Assembly: GCA_027068435.1 (NCBI GenBank)
Contig: JAMOTA010000037.1
Coordinates: forward strand, 48,589-112,588
Reading direction: 5' to 3'
Source: Sulfurovum sp.
GTDB taxonomy: Bacteria; Campylobacterota; Campylobacteria; Campylobacterales; Sulfurovaceae
Length of the DNA stretch: 64,000 nt
The notes beneath the pieces are model-generated. The model searched no databases. It was not told where the DNA came from and worked only from the letters and a program-made list of their open reading frames with translations. Shown in pieces: positions 9,361 to 19,200 of this stretch. Each line of letters begins with the position of its first letter. Position 1 is the first letter of the stretch. The position numbers were made by a program, and so were the translations under genes.

Positions 9361-9394
9361 TATCTACAAGGACTGCCTTGTAGATATTTTATTT
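9361..9394 (+). terminator. Rho-independent terminator of grpE-dnaK
   Basis: Perfect 11-base stem TATCTACAAGG / CCTTGTAGATA with an ACTG loop, followed by TTTTATTTT, 12 bases after the dnaK stop. Confidence 0.9.
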
Positions 9395-9488
9395 TACTTA
9401 CAAAAAACAACTATCAAAAATTATTTTATTAGAGTACATACATTATTAGGTTATAATGATATATATTTATACTATTTAAGGATAAAAA

Positions 9489-9788
9489 ATGGAAATAACA
9501 AAATGCACTACATTAGAAGAAGCAAGAGAGAAGATAGATAGTGTAGATGAAAAAATTGTGGCACTTATTGCAGAGCGTAATGATTATATTAAAGAGATAG
9601 CACACTTTAAAACATGCATAGAAGAGGTGAAAGAAGAAGAGAGAATCAATGCAGTTATCTCTAAAGTAAGAGAACAAGCTATCTCATTAGACCTTTCACC
9701 AAATCTTATTAATGATCTGTATGTACGAATGATAGATGCAATGGTAGAGAGTGAAATAGCAGAGTTTAATAACGCTAAATCACATTAA
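9489..9788 (+). CDS. Chorismate mutase (AroQ-type) domain protein
   Basis: A 99-residue all-helical protein. EEAREKIDSVDEKIVALIAERNDYIKEIAHFK matches the first long helix of type II chorismate mutase. It likely turns chorismate to prephenate; isochorismate-pyruvate lyases share the fold, so the reaction is not certain. It stands alone with an ATG behind AAGGAT. Its end faces the lipoprotein gene of the DUF1538 operon. Confidence 0.8.
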   Translation: MEITKCTTLEEAREKIDSVDEKIVALIAERNDYIKEIAHFKTCIEEVKEEERINAVISKVREQAISLDLSPNLINDLYVRMIDAMVESEIAEFNNAKSH

Positions 9789-9815
9789 GAAGAGGAGGTA
9801 TTACTCCTCCTCTTC
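9789..9815. terminator. Hairpin between convergent genes at 9788 and 9801
   Basis: Perfect 10-base stem GAAGAGGAGG / CCTCCTCTTC with a 7-base loop. It lies just after the chorismate mutase stop and also encodes the Glu-rich tail of the small lipoprotein on the other strand. Neither side has a clear T run, so its use as a terminator is only likely. Confidence 0.4.
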
Positions 9816-9977
9816 ATCACTAGACCCAGCCACTGCACCTACTGCTGCTCCTGTAACATCTATGGTAGCACTAACAGCAGATCCTGCTATGGAAATAGGA
9901 GTTGTTATAATTTGTGTACATCCAGAAAGTACGTTAGCCAATATAAATATATATAAAGTTATTTTTTTCATATTCAT
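9801..9977 (-). CDS. Small lipoprotein, 58 residues
   Basis: I read this gene from the reverse strand; it is too short for a usual 60-residue cut-off. The product starts MNMKKITLYIFILANVLSGC, with a hydrophobic signal and the lipobox LSGC (Cys20). It continues TQIITTPISIAGSAVSATID and ends with four Glu. After lipidation the mature part would be only 39 residues. The pattern resembles a family of short lipoproteins with repeated Ala/Gly (NF038104-like), from memory. The ATG overlaps the stop of the CBS gene (TAATG), so it is translationally coupled to that operon. Aspartate is not at +2, which suggests export to the outer membrane. Confidence 0.8.
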   Translation of the reverse strand: MNMKKITLYIFILANVLSGCTQIITTPISIAGSAVSATIDVTGAAVGAVAGSSDEEEE

Positions 9978-10369
9978 TACTCCACACTATCCATAAGAAT
10001 ACCGATTATATCTGTCATAGTTAAAATCCCATAAAGTTCATTATTGTCAATAACAAGTAAACGTTTAATACTACTTCTAACCATCATCTTTGCTGCGTAC
10101 TTTATATTGAGTTCATTAGATACAGATACTGCTGGTGTTGATGCAATATCATAAACATTAAGAAGGTCAATATCTCCATCTTCTGCAACAATGCTTTGTA
10201 AAATATTTTTAAAGGTTACCAGTCCATATGCACCATCTTGGCTTGATTTTTCTACGATAATAGAACGTACTTTATTGAGCTTCATTATTTTTAATGCATC
10301 TCTAACGGTTGCCATAGGGGAAATACTTATGAGTTTATCCTTAGGTGTCATTACTTCTTTAACTAACAT
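9977..10369 (-). CDS. CBS-pair domain protein
   Basis: A 130-residue stand-alone Bateman module. CBS1 is VKEVMTPKDKLISISPMATVRDALKIM and CBS2 begins DIASTPAVSVSNELNIKYAAKMM. Such pairs bind adenine nucleotides (AMP, ATP, SAM or c-di-AMP) and control partner proteins. It is third in an operon after the DUF1538 membrane protein and the P-II-like protein, so it probably provides a second ligand signal for that membrane protein. The ribosome site AAGGAG lies 5' of the ATG. Confidence 0.9.
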   Translation of the reverse strand: MLVKEVMTPKDKLISISPMATVRDALKIMKLNKVRSIIVEKSSQDGAYGLVTFKNILQSIVAEDGDIDLLNVYDIASTPAVSVSNELNIKYAAKMMVRSSIKRLLVIDNNELYGILTMTDIIGILMDSVE

Positions 10370-10380
10370 TTATTCTCCTT

Positions 10381-10731
10381 TTATATCATTGTCTTAATGT
10401 CATCTTCAAATTTATGAAGTTCATTTATATCTAGTCCTGCAACATGGCTAAGAGGCATGGTAAATGCAAAGCCATTGTTTTCAGGATTGTCTAGGTCAAA
10501 ATTTTCTCTTAGAGTCTTCATGACTTTCATAGAGAGTCTTCTTGGCAATATAAAAAGTAGTGCAGAGACATTCTCTTCAAGTGTCAATCCAAAAAAGACT
10601 TTCTTCTCTTCTAAACCGATATTTTTCCCATGTAAAATAGTGACAGAACCAGCACCTGCTTCTTTAGCTACTTTGATAGCAGCTTCTTCATCTTGATCTT
10701 GAATAACTGCAACTAATGCGGTAAATTTCAT
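10381..10731 (-). CDS. P-II-like regulator linked to DUF1538
   Basis: A 116-residue protein with the beta-alpha-beta order of P-II proteins ([33 protein letters not shown]). The T-loop region differs strongly from GlnB/GlnK, and the uridylylated Tyr motif RGAEY is absent. P-II-like proteins often sit on transporters and bind nucleotides. Its ATG overlaps the stop of the DUF1538 gene by 4 bases (ATGA), and the CBS gene follows 11 bases later. It is probably a dedicated regulator of the membrane protein; its ligand is unknown. Confidence 0.8.
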   Translation of the reverse strand: MKFTALVAVIQDQDEEAAIKVAKEAGAGSVTILHGKNIGLEEKKVFFGLTLEENVSALLFILPRRLSMKVMKTLRENFDLDNPENNGFAFTMPLSHVAGLDINELHKFEDDIKTMI

Positions 10732-12239
10732 ACTATTGACTCCTTTTTAGATTGTTTATATTGTGCATATATACCATAACCCATGACAGTAAGCATAGGA
10801 AAGAGTGAGGCAAAAGCGATAAGCCCAAATCCATCTATAAGTGGATTACGCCCCTCAATGTTCTCTGCTAATCCTAACCCCAATGCAGCTACAAGTGGAA
10901 CGGTTACAGTGGAGGTAGTGACCCCACCACTGTCATAGGAGATAGGTATAATATACTTAGGTGCAAAATAGGTAAAGACAATAACCAACATATATCCTGC
11001 TATAATATAGTAGTGGATAGGATCACCTGCTACAATACGATATGAACCTAGTCCAATACCAATAGCTACACCAAATGCTACTACAATTCTTAATACATTT
11101 TGTTTAATATTTCCTTCACTTATCTCTTCAGCTTTAATAGCAATAGCTAAAAGAGCAGGTTCTGCCATAGTGGTAGAGAAACCTATGAGAAATGCAAAAA
11201 GATAGATAAGCATGTTATTGCCCATATCTGTAAGTTGATAGGCTATAGTCTCACCTATAGGGAAGAGTCCCATCTCTAATCCAACGATGAAAGCATAAAG
11301 ACCTAAAACAACCATAATAATACCTGTAATGCTTTTTTGTAAATGCGCAACAGGTTTTTTGATAATAACATACTGAAAAAAGAATATAGCTATAAGTATA
11401 GGTGCTACATCCTTAATCACGCCTACTAAGTCCATAAATGTATGATAAGCAGAAAATGTATAGGCAGTTGCAACAGCTTTTGTCGTCTCTACAGCTTCAG
11501 TTAACACTGGGGCTACTGTAGTTGCATCTGCTAGGTTATAGACGATGATTCCATAGATTTGTACAAATATCATAGGAGTAAGTGAAGCAAAAGCTATAAG
11601 TCCAAAACCATCAATAGCAGGATTACGACCCTTAATACTAGAAGCAAGACCGATACCTAACGCAGCAACAAGTGGAACAGTTACAGTAGATGTAGTAACT
11701 CCACCACTATCATAAGCAAGACCGATAATCTCAACAGGTGCAAAAAAAGTAACGATTACTACAAGAATGTACCCAGAGATAATGTAATATGCTATAGGAT
11801 GTCCTAGCAAAATACGAAGTACACCTAAAGCGATGGCAAAACCAACAGAGAGAGCAACAGTCATACGTAACCAAAATGCATCTATGAGTCCGTTAGAAAT
11901 AAGTGCAGCTTTGTCAGCTATGGCTATAAGTGCGGGTTCTGCTACTGTGGTGGAGAAGCCTATGGTAAATGCAAAGGTTAGTAACCAAAAGACTGAACCT
12001 TTTTTTGCAAAGTCAATGGCAAGTCCTTCCCCGATTGGGAAAATACCTAGTTCAAGACCACGAATAAAGAGTGCAAGTCCTACAGCAACTATAGTAAGCC
12101 CTACAACAATAGAGGATAAGTTCTCAGGAACAGACTGAATAATTAAGCCTTGAAATAGGGTAACAACGATGATAATAGGGAGAAGATCTTTAAATGAATT
12201 TTTTAAATCTCCTGCAAAAATATGTAAGCTTTCTTTCAT
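10728..12239 (-). CDS. DUF1538 integral membrane protein, duplicated (UmpAB-like antiporter candidate)
   Basis: A 503-residue membrane protein made of two homologous halves. Each half carries FPIGE, GFSTT(V/M)[25 protein letters not shown], and [17 protein letters not shown]. About 12-14 hydrophobic segments are visible. From memory, the two-protein DUF1538 system UmpAB of Halomonas was reported as a Na+(K+)/H+ antiporter; here both units are fused. The conserved acidic and polar residues in the repeated motifs suit ion translocation. The downstream P-II-like and CBS genes suggest nucleotide control. Transport function is inferred. Confidence 0.85.
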   Translation of the reverse strand: MKESLHIFAGDLKNSFKDLLPIIIVVTLFQGLIIQSVPENLSSIVVGLTIVAVGLALFIRGLELGIFPIGEGLAIDFAKKGSVFWLLTFAFTIGFSTTVAEPALIAIADKAALISNGLIDAFWLRMTVALSVGFAIALGVLRILLGHPIAYYIISGYILVVIVTFFAPVEIIGLAYDSGGVTTSTVTVPLVAALGIGLASSIKGRNPAIDGFGLIAFASLTPMIFVQIYGIIVYNLADATTVAPVLTEAVETTKAVATAYTFSAYHTFMDLVGVIKDVAPILIAIFFFQYVIIKKPVAHLQKSITGIIMVVLGLYAFIVGLEMGLFPIGETIAYQLTDMGNNMLIYLFAFLIGFSTTMAEPALLAIAIKAEEISEGNIKQNVLRIVVAFGVAIGIGLGSYRIVAGDPIHYYIIAGYMLVIVFTYFAPKYIIPISYDSGGVTTSTVTVPLVAALGLGLAENIEGRNPLIDGFGLIAFASLFPMLTVMGYGIYAQYKQSKKESIV

Positions 12240-12290
12240 AAAATGATTATATCTATTGTAGCTTTGAAGTAGATAGTTATTTTCTATGCA

Positions 12291-14228
12291 TTAATGAACT
12301 CTTTTTGCTAAAATCTCTAAAATTCCTTTAAACTCTTTTTCATGACCAAAACAGCTGTTCGAGTTACAGAGCATAAATCCATCATTTGTGTCATTTTTCA
12401 TGAGTGAGAATGGGTAGTTAATCGTATCTATTTCTTTTATATGAGCAGTAAGTTTTTTCTCGTTAGCTTTAATGATAATATCATCTTTTAAATAACGAAT
12501 AATCATAAGTGTCATTTTAGGGCTAGTGATAGGTTGACGCATAACATCATAAGAGTAAATCTCCAAGGTTTTAAAGACGAATTTTTTGTAAACCACATCG
12601 ACTAAAGATGAGAGGCTTAAAAGAAGTGAGAGCATAGTTGAAACAGAAGAGGGGTAAGAGCTGTCATAAATATCTGCTTTGGTTTCAAATTCGCCACGTG
12701 AGAATTTCCATTTTCCATGTTCATAGTATTTTTCTATGGCACTGTTTGCCAACTGTGTAGCCGTGATAAGATAAGTCTCATCTAGTGTAGTTTTATAGGC
12801 TTCTACAAGTGCTTCACCTAAAAATGCATAATCTTCTAAAAAGGCTTCTATTTTAGCTGTTTTGCCTATGAGTGTAGAGTGAAAAAGTTTACCTTGAATG
12901 TACATCGTATCTAAGAGTTTTGCCAATGATTTAGTGGCAGGTTTTAAATATCTTTTCTCTGTTCTTGCAGCTATGAAGAGAGATTTTATCATCATAGCAT
13001 TCCAACTTACAATGACTTTTGTATCGATAAACGGATAGGTACGTTTTTCTCTTTTGTCCTTTAATGCTTCTATGGCTTCTTGAAAGTAGGGTAAGGTTAC
13101 TGAGTTGTGGTCATCTATACGGATAATATTTTTACCTTCAAAGTTACCCTCTTTGCTAATACTTAATGCTTCTAATAACAGGGCTTGTGCTTTTTTAGGT
13201 ATGTTAGCTTTATCAAAGGCTTTGAGTGCTTTGTCATAACTGTAAACAAAATACTTCCCCTCTTCTCCCTCTAAGTCTGCATCTGAAGCAGAGTAAAAGA
13301 GTCTGTCTTGACTCATTTTTTCAAGCATAAAGTCTAAAGTTTCAAAAGCAATCTCTTTATAAAACTCCTCTTTTGTCGCATGGTAAGCTTTGAGGTAGAC
13401 TTCTGAGAGTAAAGCGTTGTCATATGTCATCTTCTCAAAGTGAGGAATACGCCATTCATTGTCTGTACTGTAACGACAAAAACCACCCTCTATAATATCT
13501 CTTAACCCACCTTTTGCCATAGATTTTAGCGACAAGGTACTCATGTTTAATGTTTTAGAGTCTTGGGTAAGTTGGTAAAGGTTTAAGAGTAAATCAAGCG
13601 TAGAAGCTTGTGGAAACTTGGGTGCTTTGTTAAATCCTCCATCTTTACTGTCAAAGAGTTGCTCTGCTTGGTCAATGACTCTAGCTATAATACTTTCATC
13701 AAGTTTTGTAGCTTGTATCTTGTCCTCTTTTGGGCGAAGGTGTTGGAGTACTCTGTTGGCTTCTATTACGAGTGTCTCTTTCTCGTTTTTATATTTGCTA
13801 TCTATGACATCAAGTAACGCTTTGAAGCTCATCATACCGTACTTTGGTTCATCTGGTATGTAAGTAGCAGAGTAAAAAGGTTTTAAATCTTCAGTTAAAA
13901 AGATAGAAGTAGGCCAACCCCCTGAACTACCATTCATGAGACGATAAACATCTTGAAAATGTTTGTCTATATCTGGACGCTCTTCACGATCAACCTTAAT
14001 ACAGACAAATTTGTCGTTTAACACTTTTGCAGTTTTCTCATCTACAAAAGACTCTTTTTCCATAATATGACACCAGTGACATGAGCTATAACCAATAGAG
14101 AGAAAAATAGCTTTATGCTCTTTTTGTGCTTTTTTAAACGCTTTGTCACCCCAAGGGTACCAATCTACAGGATTATCTGCGTGTTGTTGTAAATAAGGAG
14201 AGTGTTCATTTTTAAGATGATTTGCCAT
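12291..14228 (-). CDS. YyaL-type thioredoxin-domain protein (DUF255)
   Basis: A 645-residue protein beginning [20 protein letters not shown], the hallmark of the DUF255/SPATA20 family. The N-terminal thioredoxin fold has CHWC in the [13 protein letters not shown] stretch after FLSIG. The remainder resembles an (alpha/alpha)6 barrel like N-acylglucosamine epimerases ([17 protein letters not shown]). I see no signal peptide. The reaction is unknown in bacteria. It is divergent from dsbD, also a thiol-redox gene, with 110 bases between. Confidence 0.92.
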   Translation of the reverse strand: MANHLKNEHSPYLQQHADNPVDWYPWGDKAFKKAQKEHKAIFLSIGYSSCHWCHIMEKESFVDEKTAKVLNDKFVCIKVDREERPDIDKHFQDVYRLMNGSSGGWPTSIFLTEDLKPFYSATYIPDEPKYGMMSFKALLDVIDSKYKNEKETLVIEANRVLQHLRPKEDKIQATKLDESIIARVIDQAEQLFDSKDGGFNKAPKFPQASTLDLLLNLYQLTQDSKTLNMSTLSLKSMAKGGLRDIIEGGFCRYSTDNEWRIPHFEKMTYDNALLSEVYLKAYHATKEEFYKEIAFETLDFMLEKMSQDRLFYSASDADLEGEEGKYFVYSYDKALKAFDKANIPKKAQALLLEALSISKEGNFEGKNIIRIDDHNSVTLPYFQEAIEALKDKREKRTYPFIDTKVIVSWNAMMIKSLFIAARTEKRYLKPATKSLAKLLDTMYIQGKLFHSTLIGKTAKIEAFLEDYAFLGEALVEAYKTTLDETYLITATQLANSAIEKYYEHGKWKFSRGEFETKADIYDSSYPSSVSTMLSLLLSLSSLVDVVYKKFVFKTLEIYSYDVMRQPITSPKMTLMIIRYLKDDIIIKANEKKLTAHIKEIDTINYPFSLMKNDTNDGFMLCNSNSCFGHEKEFKGILEILAKRVH

Positions 14229-14338
14229 TTTTTCATACCTTCTATTCCAATAGGTTAATATTTGATTGACTATTATGCGTTAACATTACACACATCATAA
14301 TACAATAGTATAAAATTTTAATACCAAGAAGAGAGAAA

Positions 14339-16114
14339 ATGAAAAATATTTTTAAAATGTTACTTTTAGCAAGTCTGCTCTTAAGTACATTCGTATTTGC
14401 CAATTTTGGAACTGCATTAAAAAAACAGAAGTTTTTAACACCAGAAGAGGCTTTTCAAGTAACTGCTGTAAAAAGTGACGATACTATAGAGATAAAACTC
14501 GTCATAGCAGAGGCTATTCATGTGTATGAAGACTCACTAAAATATGCGATTACTTTACCTAAAGAACTTCCTTTAACTCCCAAAAAACCTTTAGCACATG
14601 ACTTTGATGGAGATATGGTATATGAAAAAGAGGTATTAGTCTCTATCCCTCTAAGTAGTATTACTTCCAAAGTAGCTGGTGATTATACTTTAAGTGTAGC
14701 ATTTGAAGGGTGTTCTGACAAAGGTATCTGTTATCAGCCTATCAGTAGAACTTTTAGTTTTAAAGGGGCAGAGTTAGGGCTATTTGATAAGATTGCATCG
14801 CTTACAAAAGAGGGTAACACGGCTAAAATAGCCGATGTTTTAGGGAGTGAGAGTTCATTTTTTATTATCTTACTTTTCTTTATCTTTGGACTTCTTTTAG
14901 CGTTGACACCGTGTATCTTTCCTATGATTCCTATTTTGTCTTCTATAATCGTCTCTCAGTCAGGTGAGGGGAAACCTAGTGTGGCAAAAGCCTTCTTTAC
15001 TTCACTTGTGTATGTAGTCTCTATGGCGTTGACTTACACTGTTGTAGGCGTTGTTGCAGGACTCTTGGGTGCAGACATACAGACAGCTATGCAAAACCCA
15101 TGGGTACTTACAGTGTTTGCGGGGATGTTTGTGGCACTTGCATTTTCACTTTTTGGTTACTACGAGATAGGGTTACCCTCTTCATGGCAGACAAAACTCT
15201 CTGCAGCGAGTGATGAAGCGGGACAAAAAGGTGGCATAGCAGGAACAGCTGTTATGGGTCTGCTTTCAGCTCTTATCGTAGGTCCTTGTGTTGCACCGCC
15301 TTTAGGTGGAGCAGTACTTTTTATCTCTCATACAGGTGATGCACTTTTAGGTGGTGTTGCCCTTTTTGTCATGAGCATGGGAATGGGTTTACCGCTTCTA
15401 CTTGTAGGTATAGGAGCAGGGAAGTTTATGCCTAAGCCTGGTGGTTGGATGACACGTGTTTCACAAGTATTTGGTGTAATGATGCTTGGGTTAGCAGTCT
15501 TTATGTTAGCACGTATCTTACCAGATAGCATTACACTACTATTATGGTCATTACTCTTTATGGGTTCTGCACTCTACATGGGTGTGTTTAACTCAAGTAC
15601 ACAGAGTATGGGCATGATGAAACTATCACAACTTTTAGCTATGGTCTTTATGCTGTATGGTGCTTCACTTTTTGTAGGTCTTTTAAGTGGTGCAACATCG
15701 ATGTTACACCCGTATGAAAAGTTTACCTCAAGTGTAAAAGGTAGCACGGTTACTAAAGAAGATAAAAGTGAACATTTAGGCTACTCAGTAGCAAGGCTTA
15801 TGGAAGAGGTAAAAGCTTCAAGTAAACCTGTAGTGGTTGACTTTGGTAAAGACTCATGTACTGCGTGTGCAGAGTTAGAACATATCACTTTTCCACACCC
15901 TAAAGTACAAGAGCAACTTAAAAACTTTACCTTTATCAAGATAGACCTCACGGCAAATAGTGATGACGATAAAGCTTTACTTAAAAAGTTTGAACTTTTT
16001 GGTACACCCAATATTATCTTTTTTGGAAAAGATAACCAATACCTACAAGAGAAAAGTTTAACAGGCTTTATAGAACCAGAAGTATTTGCAAAACATTTAG
16101 AGAGTGTAAAGTAG
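14339..16114 (+). CDS. dsbD: Thiol:disulfide interchange protein DsbD
   Basis: Full-length DsbD, 591 residues, carrying electrons from cytoplasmic thioredoxin to periplasmic proteins. It has a signal peptide (residues 1-21), an N-terminal DsbD-alpha domain with Cys in CSDKGICYQP, and a central membrane domain of about eight segments with redox Cys in ALTPCIFPMIP and VGPCVAPPLGG. A C-terminal thioredoxin domain (gamma) contains SCTACAEL. It is preceded by AAGAGAG and lies opposite the YyaL-like gene. Confidence 0.97.
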   Translation: MKNIFKMLLLASLLLSTFVFANFGTALKKQKFLTPEEAFQVTAVKSDDTIEIKLVIAEAIHVYEDSLKYAITLPKELPLTPKKPLAHDFDGDMVYEKEVLVSIPLSSITSKVAGDYTLSVAFEGCSDKGICYQPISRTFSFKGAELGLFDKIASLTKEGNTAKIADVLGSESSFFIILLFFIFGLLLALTPCIFPMIPILSSIIVSQSGEGKPSVAKAFFTSLVYVVSMALTYTVVGVVAGLLGADIQTAMQNPWVLTVFAGMFVALAFSLFGYYEIGLPSSWQTKLSAASDEAGQKGGIAGTAVMGLLSALIVGPCVAPPLGGAVLFISHTGDALLGGVALFVMSMGMGLPLLLVGIGAGKFMPKPGGWMTRVSQVFGVMMLGLAVFMLARILPDSITLLLWSLLFMGSALYMGVFNSSTQSMGMMKLSQLLAMVFMLYGASLFVGLLSGATSMLHPYEKFTSSVKGSTVTKEDKSEHLGYSVARLMEEVKASSKPVVVDFGKDSCTACAELEHITFPHPKVQEQLKNFTFIKIDLTANSDDDKALLKKFELFGTPNIIFFGKDNQYLQEKSLTGFIEPEVFAKHLESVK

Positions 16115-16167
16115 ATTATATATTTTATTTAAATAGATAATAATGTCACATTTTTAACACAAATTTC

Positions 16168-16176
16168 TGCTATGAT
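16168..16176 (+). promoter_or_regulatory. Extended -10 promoter (TGC-TATGAT) of the macroglobulin gene
   Basis: TGC-TATGAT overlaps the most upstream in-frame ATG at 16172. Transcription would therefore start after that ATG, so the real start must be the ATG at 16211, which has an AAAAGGA ribosome site. Confidence 0.6.
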
Positions 16177-16210
16177 GGGAGTAATATACCTCTATCATAA
16201 AAGGATTTCT

Positions 16211-19200
16211 ATGTTAAAAATAGTACTTTTCTTCCTCTTTACACTTCTGAGTTTTTCTGAAACTTTAACTGTGACTAACAAAACTATAGTAAATAACAAG
16301 AGTATACTAGTTAGCTCTTCGAGTCACCTTTTTGATACACATACGCTCTACACCCATAAAGCTCTAATAGAGTGTTCTCCTAGTATAGATGTGGTCTATA
16401 AAATACGCTCTTCTAAAAAGTTAGAACTGATACCCCAAGAGCCTTGGATGAGTGGTGTAAAGTATGAATGTAAACTAAATACTCAGTACTTTAACACGCA
16501 AAAAAGTTATACCTTCTCTTTTGAGACAGCACCGTTTGGTTTGAATGATTATCACTATTTTGAGAAAGAGAAGTTACTAAGGTTAGAGTTTAATGATAAA
16601 GTAAAACTATCTACTTTTAAAGAGAATGTAAAACTATATAAACTTTATAATCTTGCAAAAACTGAATTGAAATATAGTATAAGTACATTAGATACTAAAG
16701 TGATACTTTTAAAGGTAAATGAACCCGTAGAGAGTAAGGTAGAGCTTCATTTAACCTTAGGACTTAAGAGTGCCTCAGGAAAATCACTTCGTAAGCCTCT
16801 GCTAAAACAGTTAGGAGATGGCCGTAAAACAGAGGTAAAACTCAATGCAAAACGTAAAGCTATGGAGTTTGAAGATGCACCTATAATAGTTGCTAAAGAT
16901 GATGGAAGTTTTGCAATACGTATCTTTTTTGATGACACCTTTTACAACAAACCTGTTAAAGAGTTTATGAGCATAGAGGGGTTAGAGTACTTTAGTATAA
17001 AAAAAGATATTTACTTAGATAGTGTAGATCGTAAGAGATATAATATTTCAGATAGTTACTATTATGTAGAGATAGTAAGTAAAGATTTTAAGCCTAACAG
17101 TGAATATAAAGTAATACTTCATAAAGGCTTGTCCCACTATAAAGAGTTAAAAGAAGATAAAGTCTTTACTTTTCAAACAGGCGATAGAAAGAGAAATATC
17201 TCTTTTAATGAGACTAAACCGTATATCTCTAATTTAGGTGAAATAGGATTTTCAAGTATCAATATAGATAGAGCAACAGTACTTGTTGAGAAGATAACAG
17301 ACGATAATTATCGTTATTTTATTAACTATAATGAAGGGGTATTAAAAAATGCCCAGAAGTTTACAAAAGAGGTATTTTCTAAAGATATTAGCTTAGATAA
17401 CCCCAAAAATGTGTTACAAAAACAGAAAATCTTACTCAAAGATTTAGATTATGCAAAATATGGTGTCTATAAAATAACGATAAAATATGAAGATAAAGAT
17501 TTTAATGGAGAAGTGATAGATAAGTCTGCTTCTAAGGTGATATTTGTAAGTGATATAGGTATGTCTGTAAATCTTAGTGACAATCAAGCCTTTGTTTCAC
17601 TCTTAAAGCTAAGTAATGGTCAACCTATAGCCAATGCAAAGGTTGATCTTTACTCTAAAAATAATACCTTTATCACTTCTGCTATATCTTCTAAAGATGG
17701 GGTTGCTATATTAGATAAAAGAGCCTTAATCAATAAAGAGCCTAAAGCTATTATTGTTTCTACTACAAATGATAAGAGCTTTTTGCTACTTAAAGAGTCT
17801 CTTAATGATGTGAATTATGCATCACGTAAAGAGTTAGAAGAGCGTTATCAAGCGTTTGTCTATTTCCAAAGTAATATACTACGTCCTTTAGGGAAGATAC
17901 ATGCACTCATTAGTGTGAAAGATAGAGATTTTATCTCTGCAAATAAGATACCTGTAAAAGTGACACTATCTAAACTTCATGAGGAGACGATATATGAGAA
18001 AGTATATACTACTGATGCCTTTGGTTTGATAGACTTCTCTTTTAAAATGGAGGATTACCATAAAACAGGTGCATATCTGCTCAATGTAACACTAGGTAAT
18101 ATGAGTATCGGCAAAAAGATTATAGACATAGAAGCGTTTATGCCTCCTAAGATAGAAAATAGTATAAAAACAGATAAAACAACCTATACTACCAATGAGT
18201 ATGTAGAGACGCGTATTGCTTCAGAGTACCTTTTTGGTGCACCTTCAAGCTTTCTTTCTGGTAAGGTAAACTACACTGCAACTGCGTTTGATTATAGTAA
18301 TGATGACTATAAAGGATATACGTTTACTAATACCAATTTAGACAAAGAGAATGAGTTACTCTACATTAACATTATTCAAGATATTATGTTAGATGCAAAG
18401 GGAGAAGCTTCTGTAGTTTTACCGTGTAAGACGCAACAGAAAGTACCCTCTATTTTAAAAGCTATGATAGGTGTGACTATCATGGATGATACCCAACCAG
18501 TTTCTACATACAAAGAGGTTGTTATCTACCCGTATAAATCTCTTGTAGGGCTTAAAGTAGAGCAGTTAAGTGTTACTTCTGGTGAGTCATTGGTAGCAAA
18601 AACAGTACTACTTGATCCACTCCATAATAGAAAAATCCAAAGAGATTTAACGGTTATAGTTAAAAAAATAGACTGGTACTATAATTACTCAAATGGACAC
18701 TACAACTGGGAGAAAGAGATACGTGTTGTTGATACCTTTGTTGTCCCATCAAATGAAGAGTTTAGTAGAGAGATGCTAGAAAATGGAAACTTTATCTTAG
18801 AGGTACATGATAGACTTGAAAGACACAGTGCTAGCATGGACTTTGAAGTAACAGGGTGGGGCTACACCAACATATCACCTAAAGACAATTTAAAAAAAGT
18901 GGAGATTCACTTTGAAGATAGACTCTATAAAAAAGGCGATACGATAGATGTCTCTTTAAAATCTCCTATAGTAGAGGGAAGAGTACTACTTACACTTGAA
19001 GGAGAGAAAGTACTTTGGCATAAAAGTATCTCCCTCCACAAAGGTGTAGCACAGGTAAAAGTACCTTTAGTTCAAAACTTTGCTAGAGGACTTTATCTGC
19101 ATGCTACAGCCATACGAAATACAGATACCCAAGCGAGTCTTATCCCTTTTAGAGCCATGGGGTATGCTTTTGTTAAAGCAGATAGAATGTCACAAAATAT

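Noticed and set aside
16172..16210. Earlier ATG of the macroglobulin gene
   Set aside because: It lies inside the -10 box and lacks a ribosome site; starting there would bury the signal peptide.
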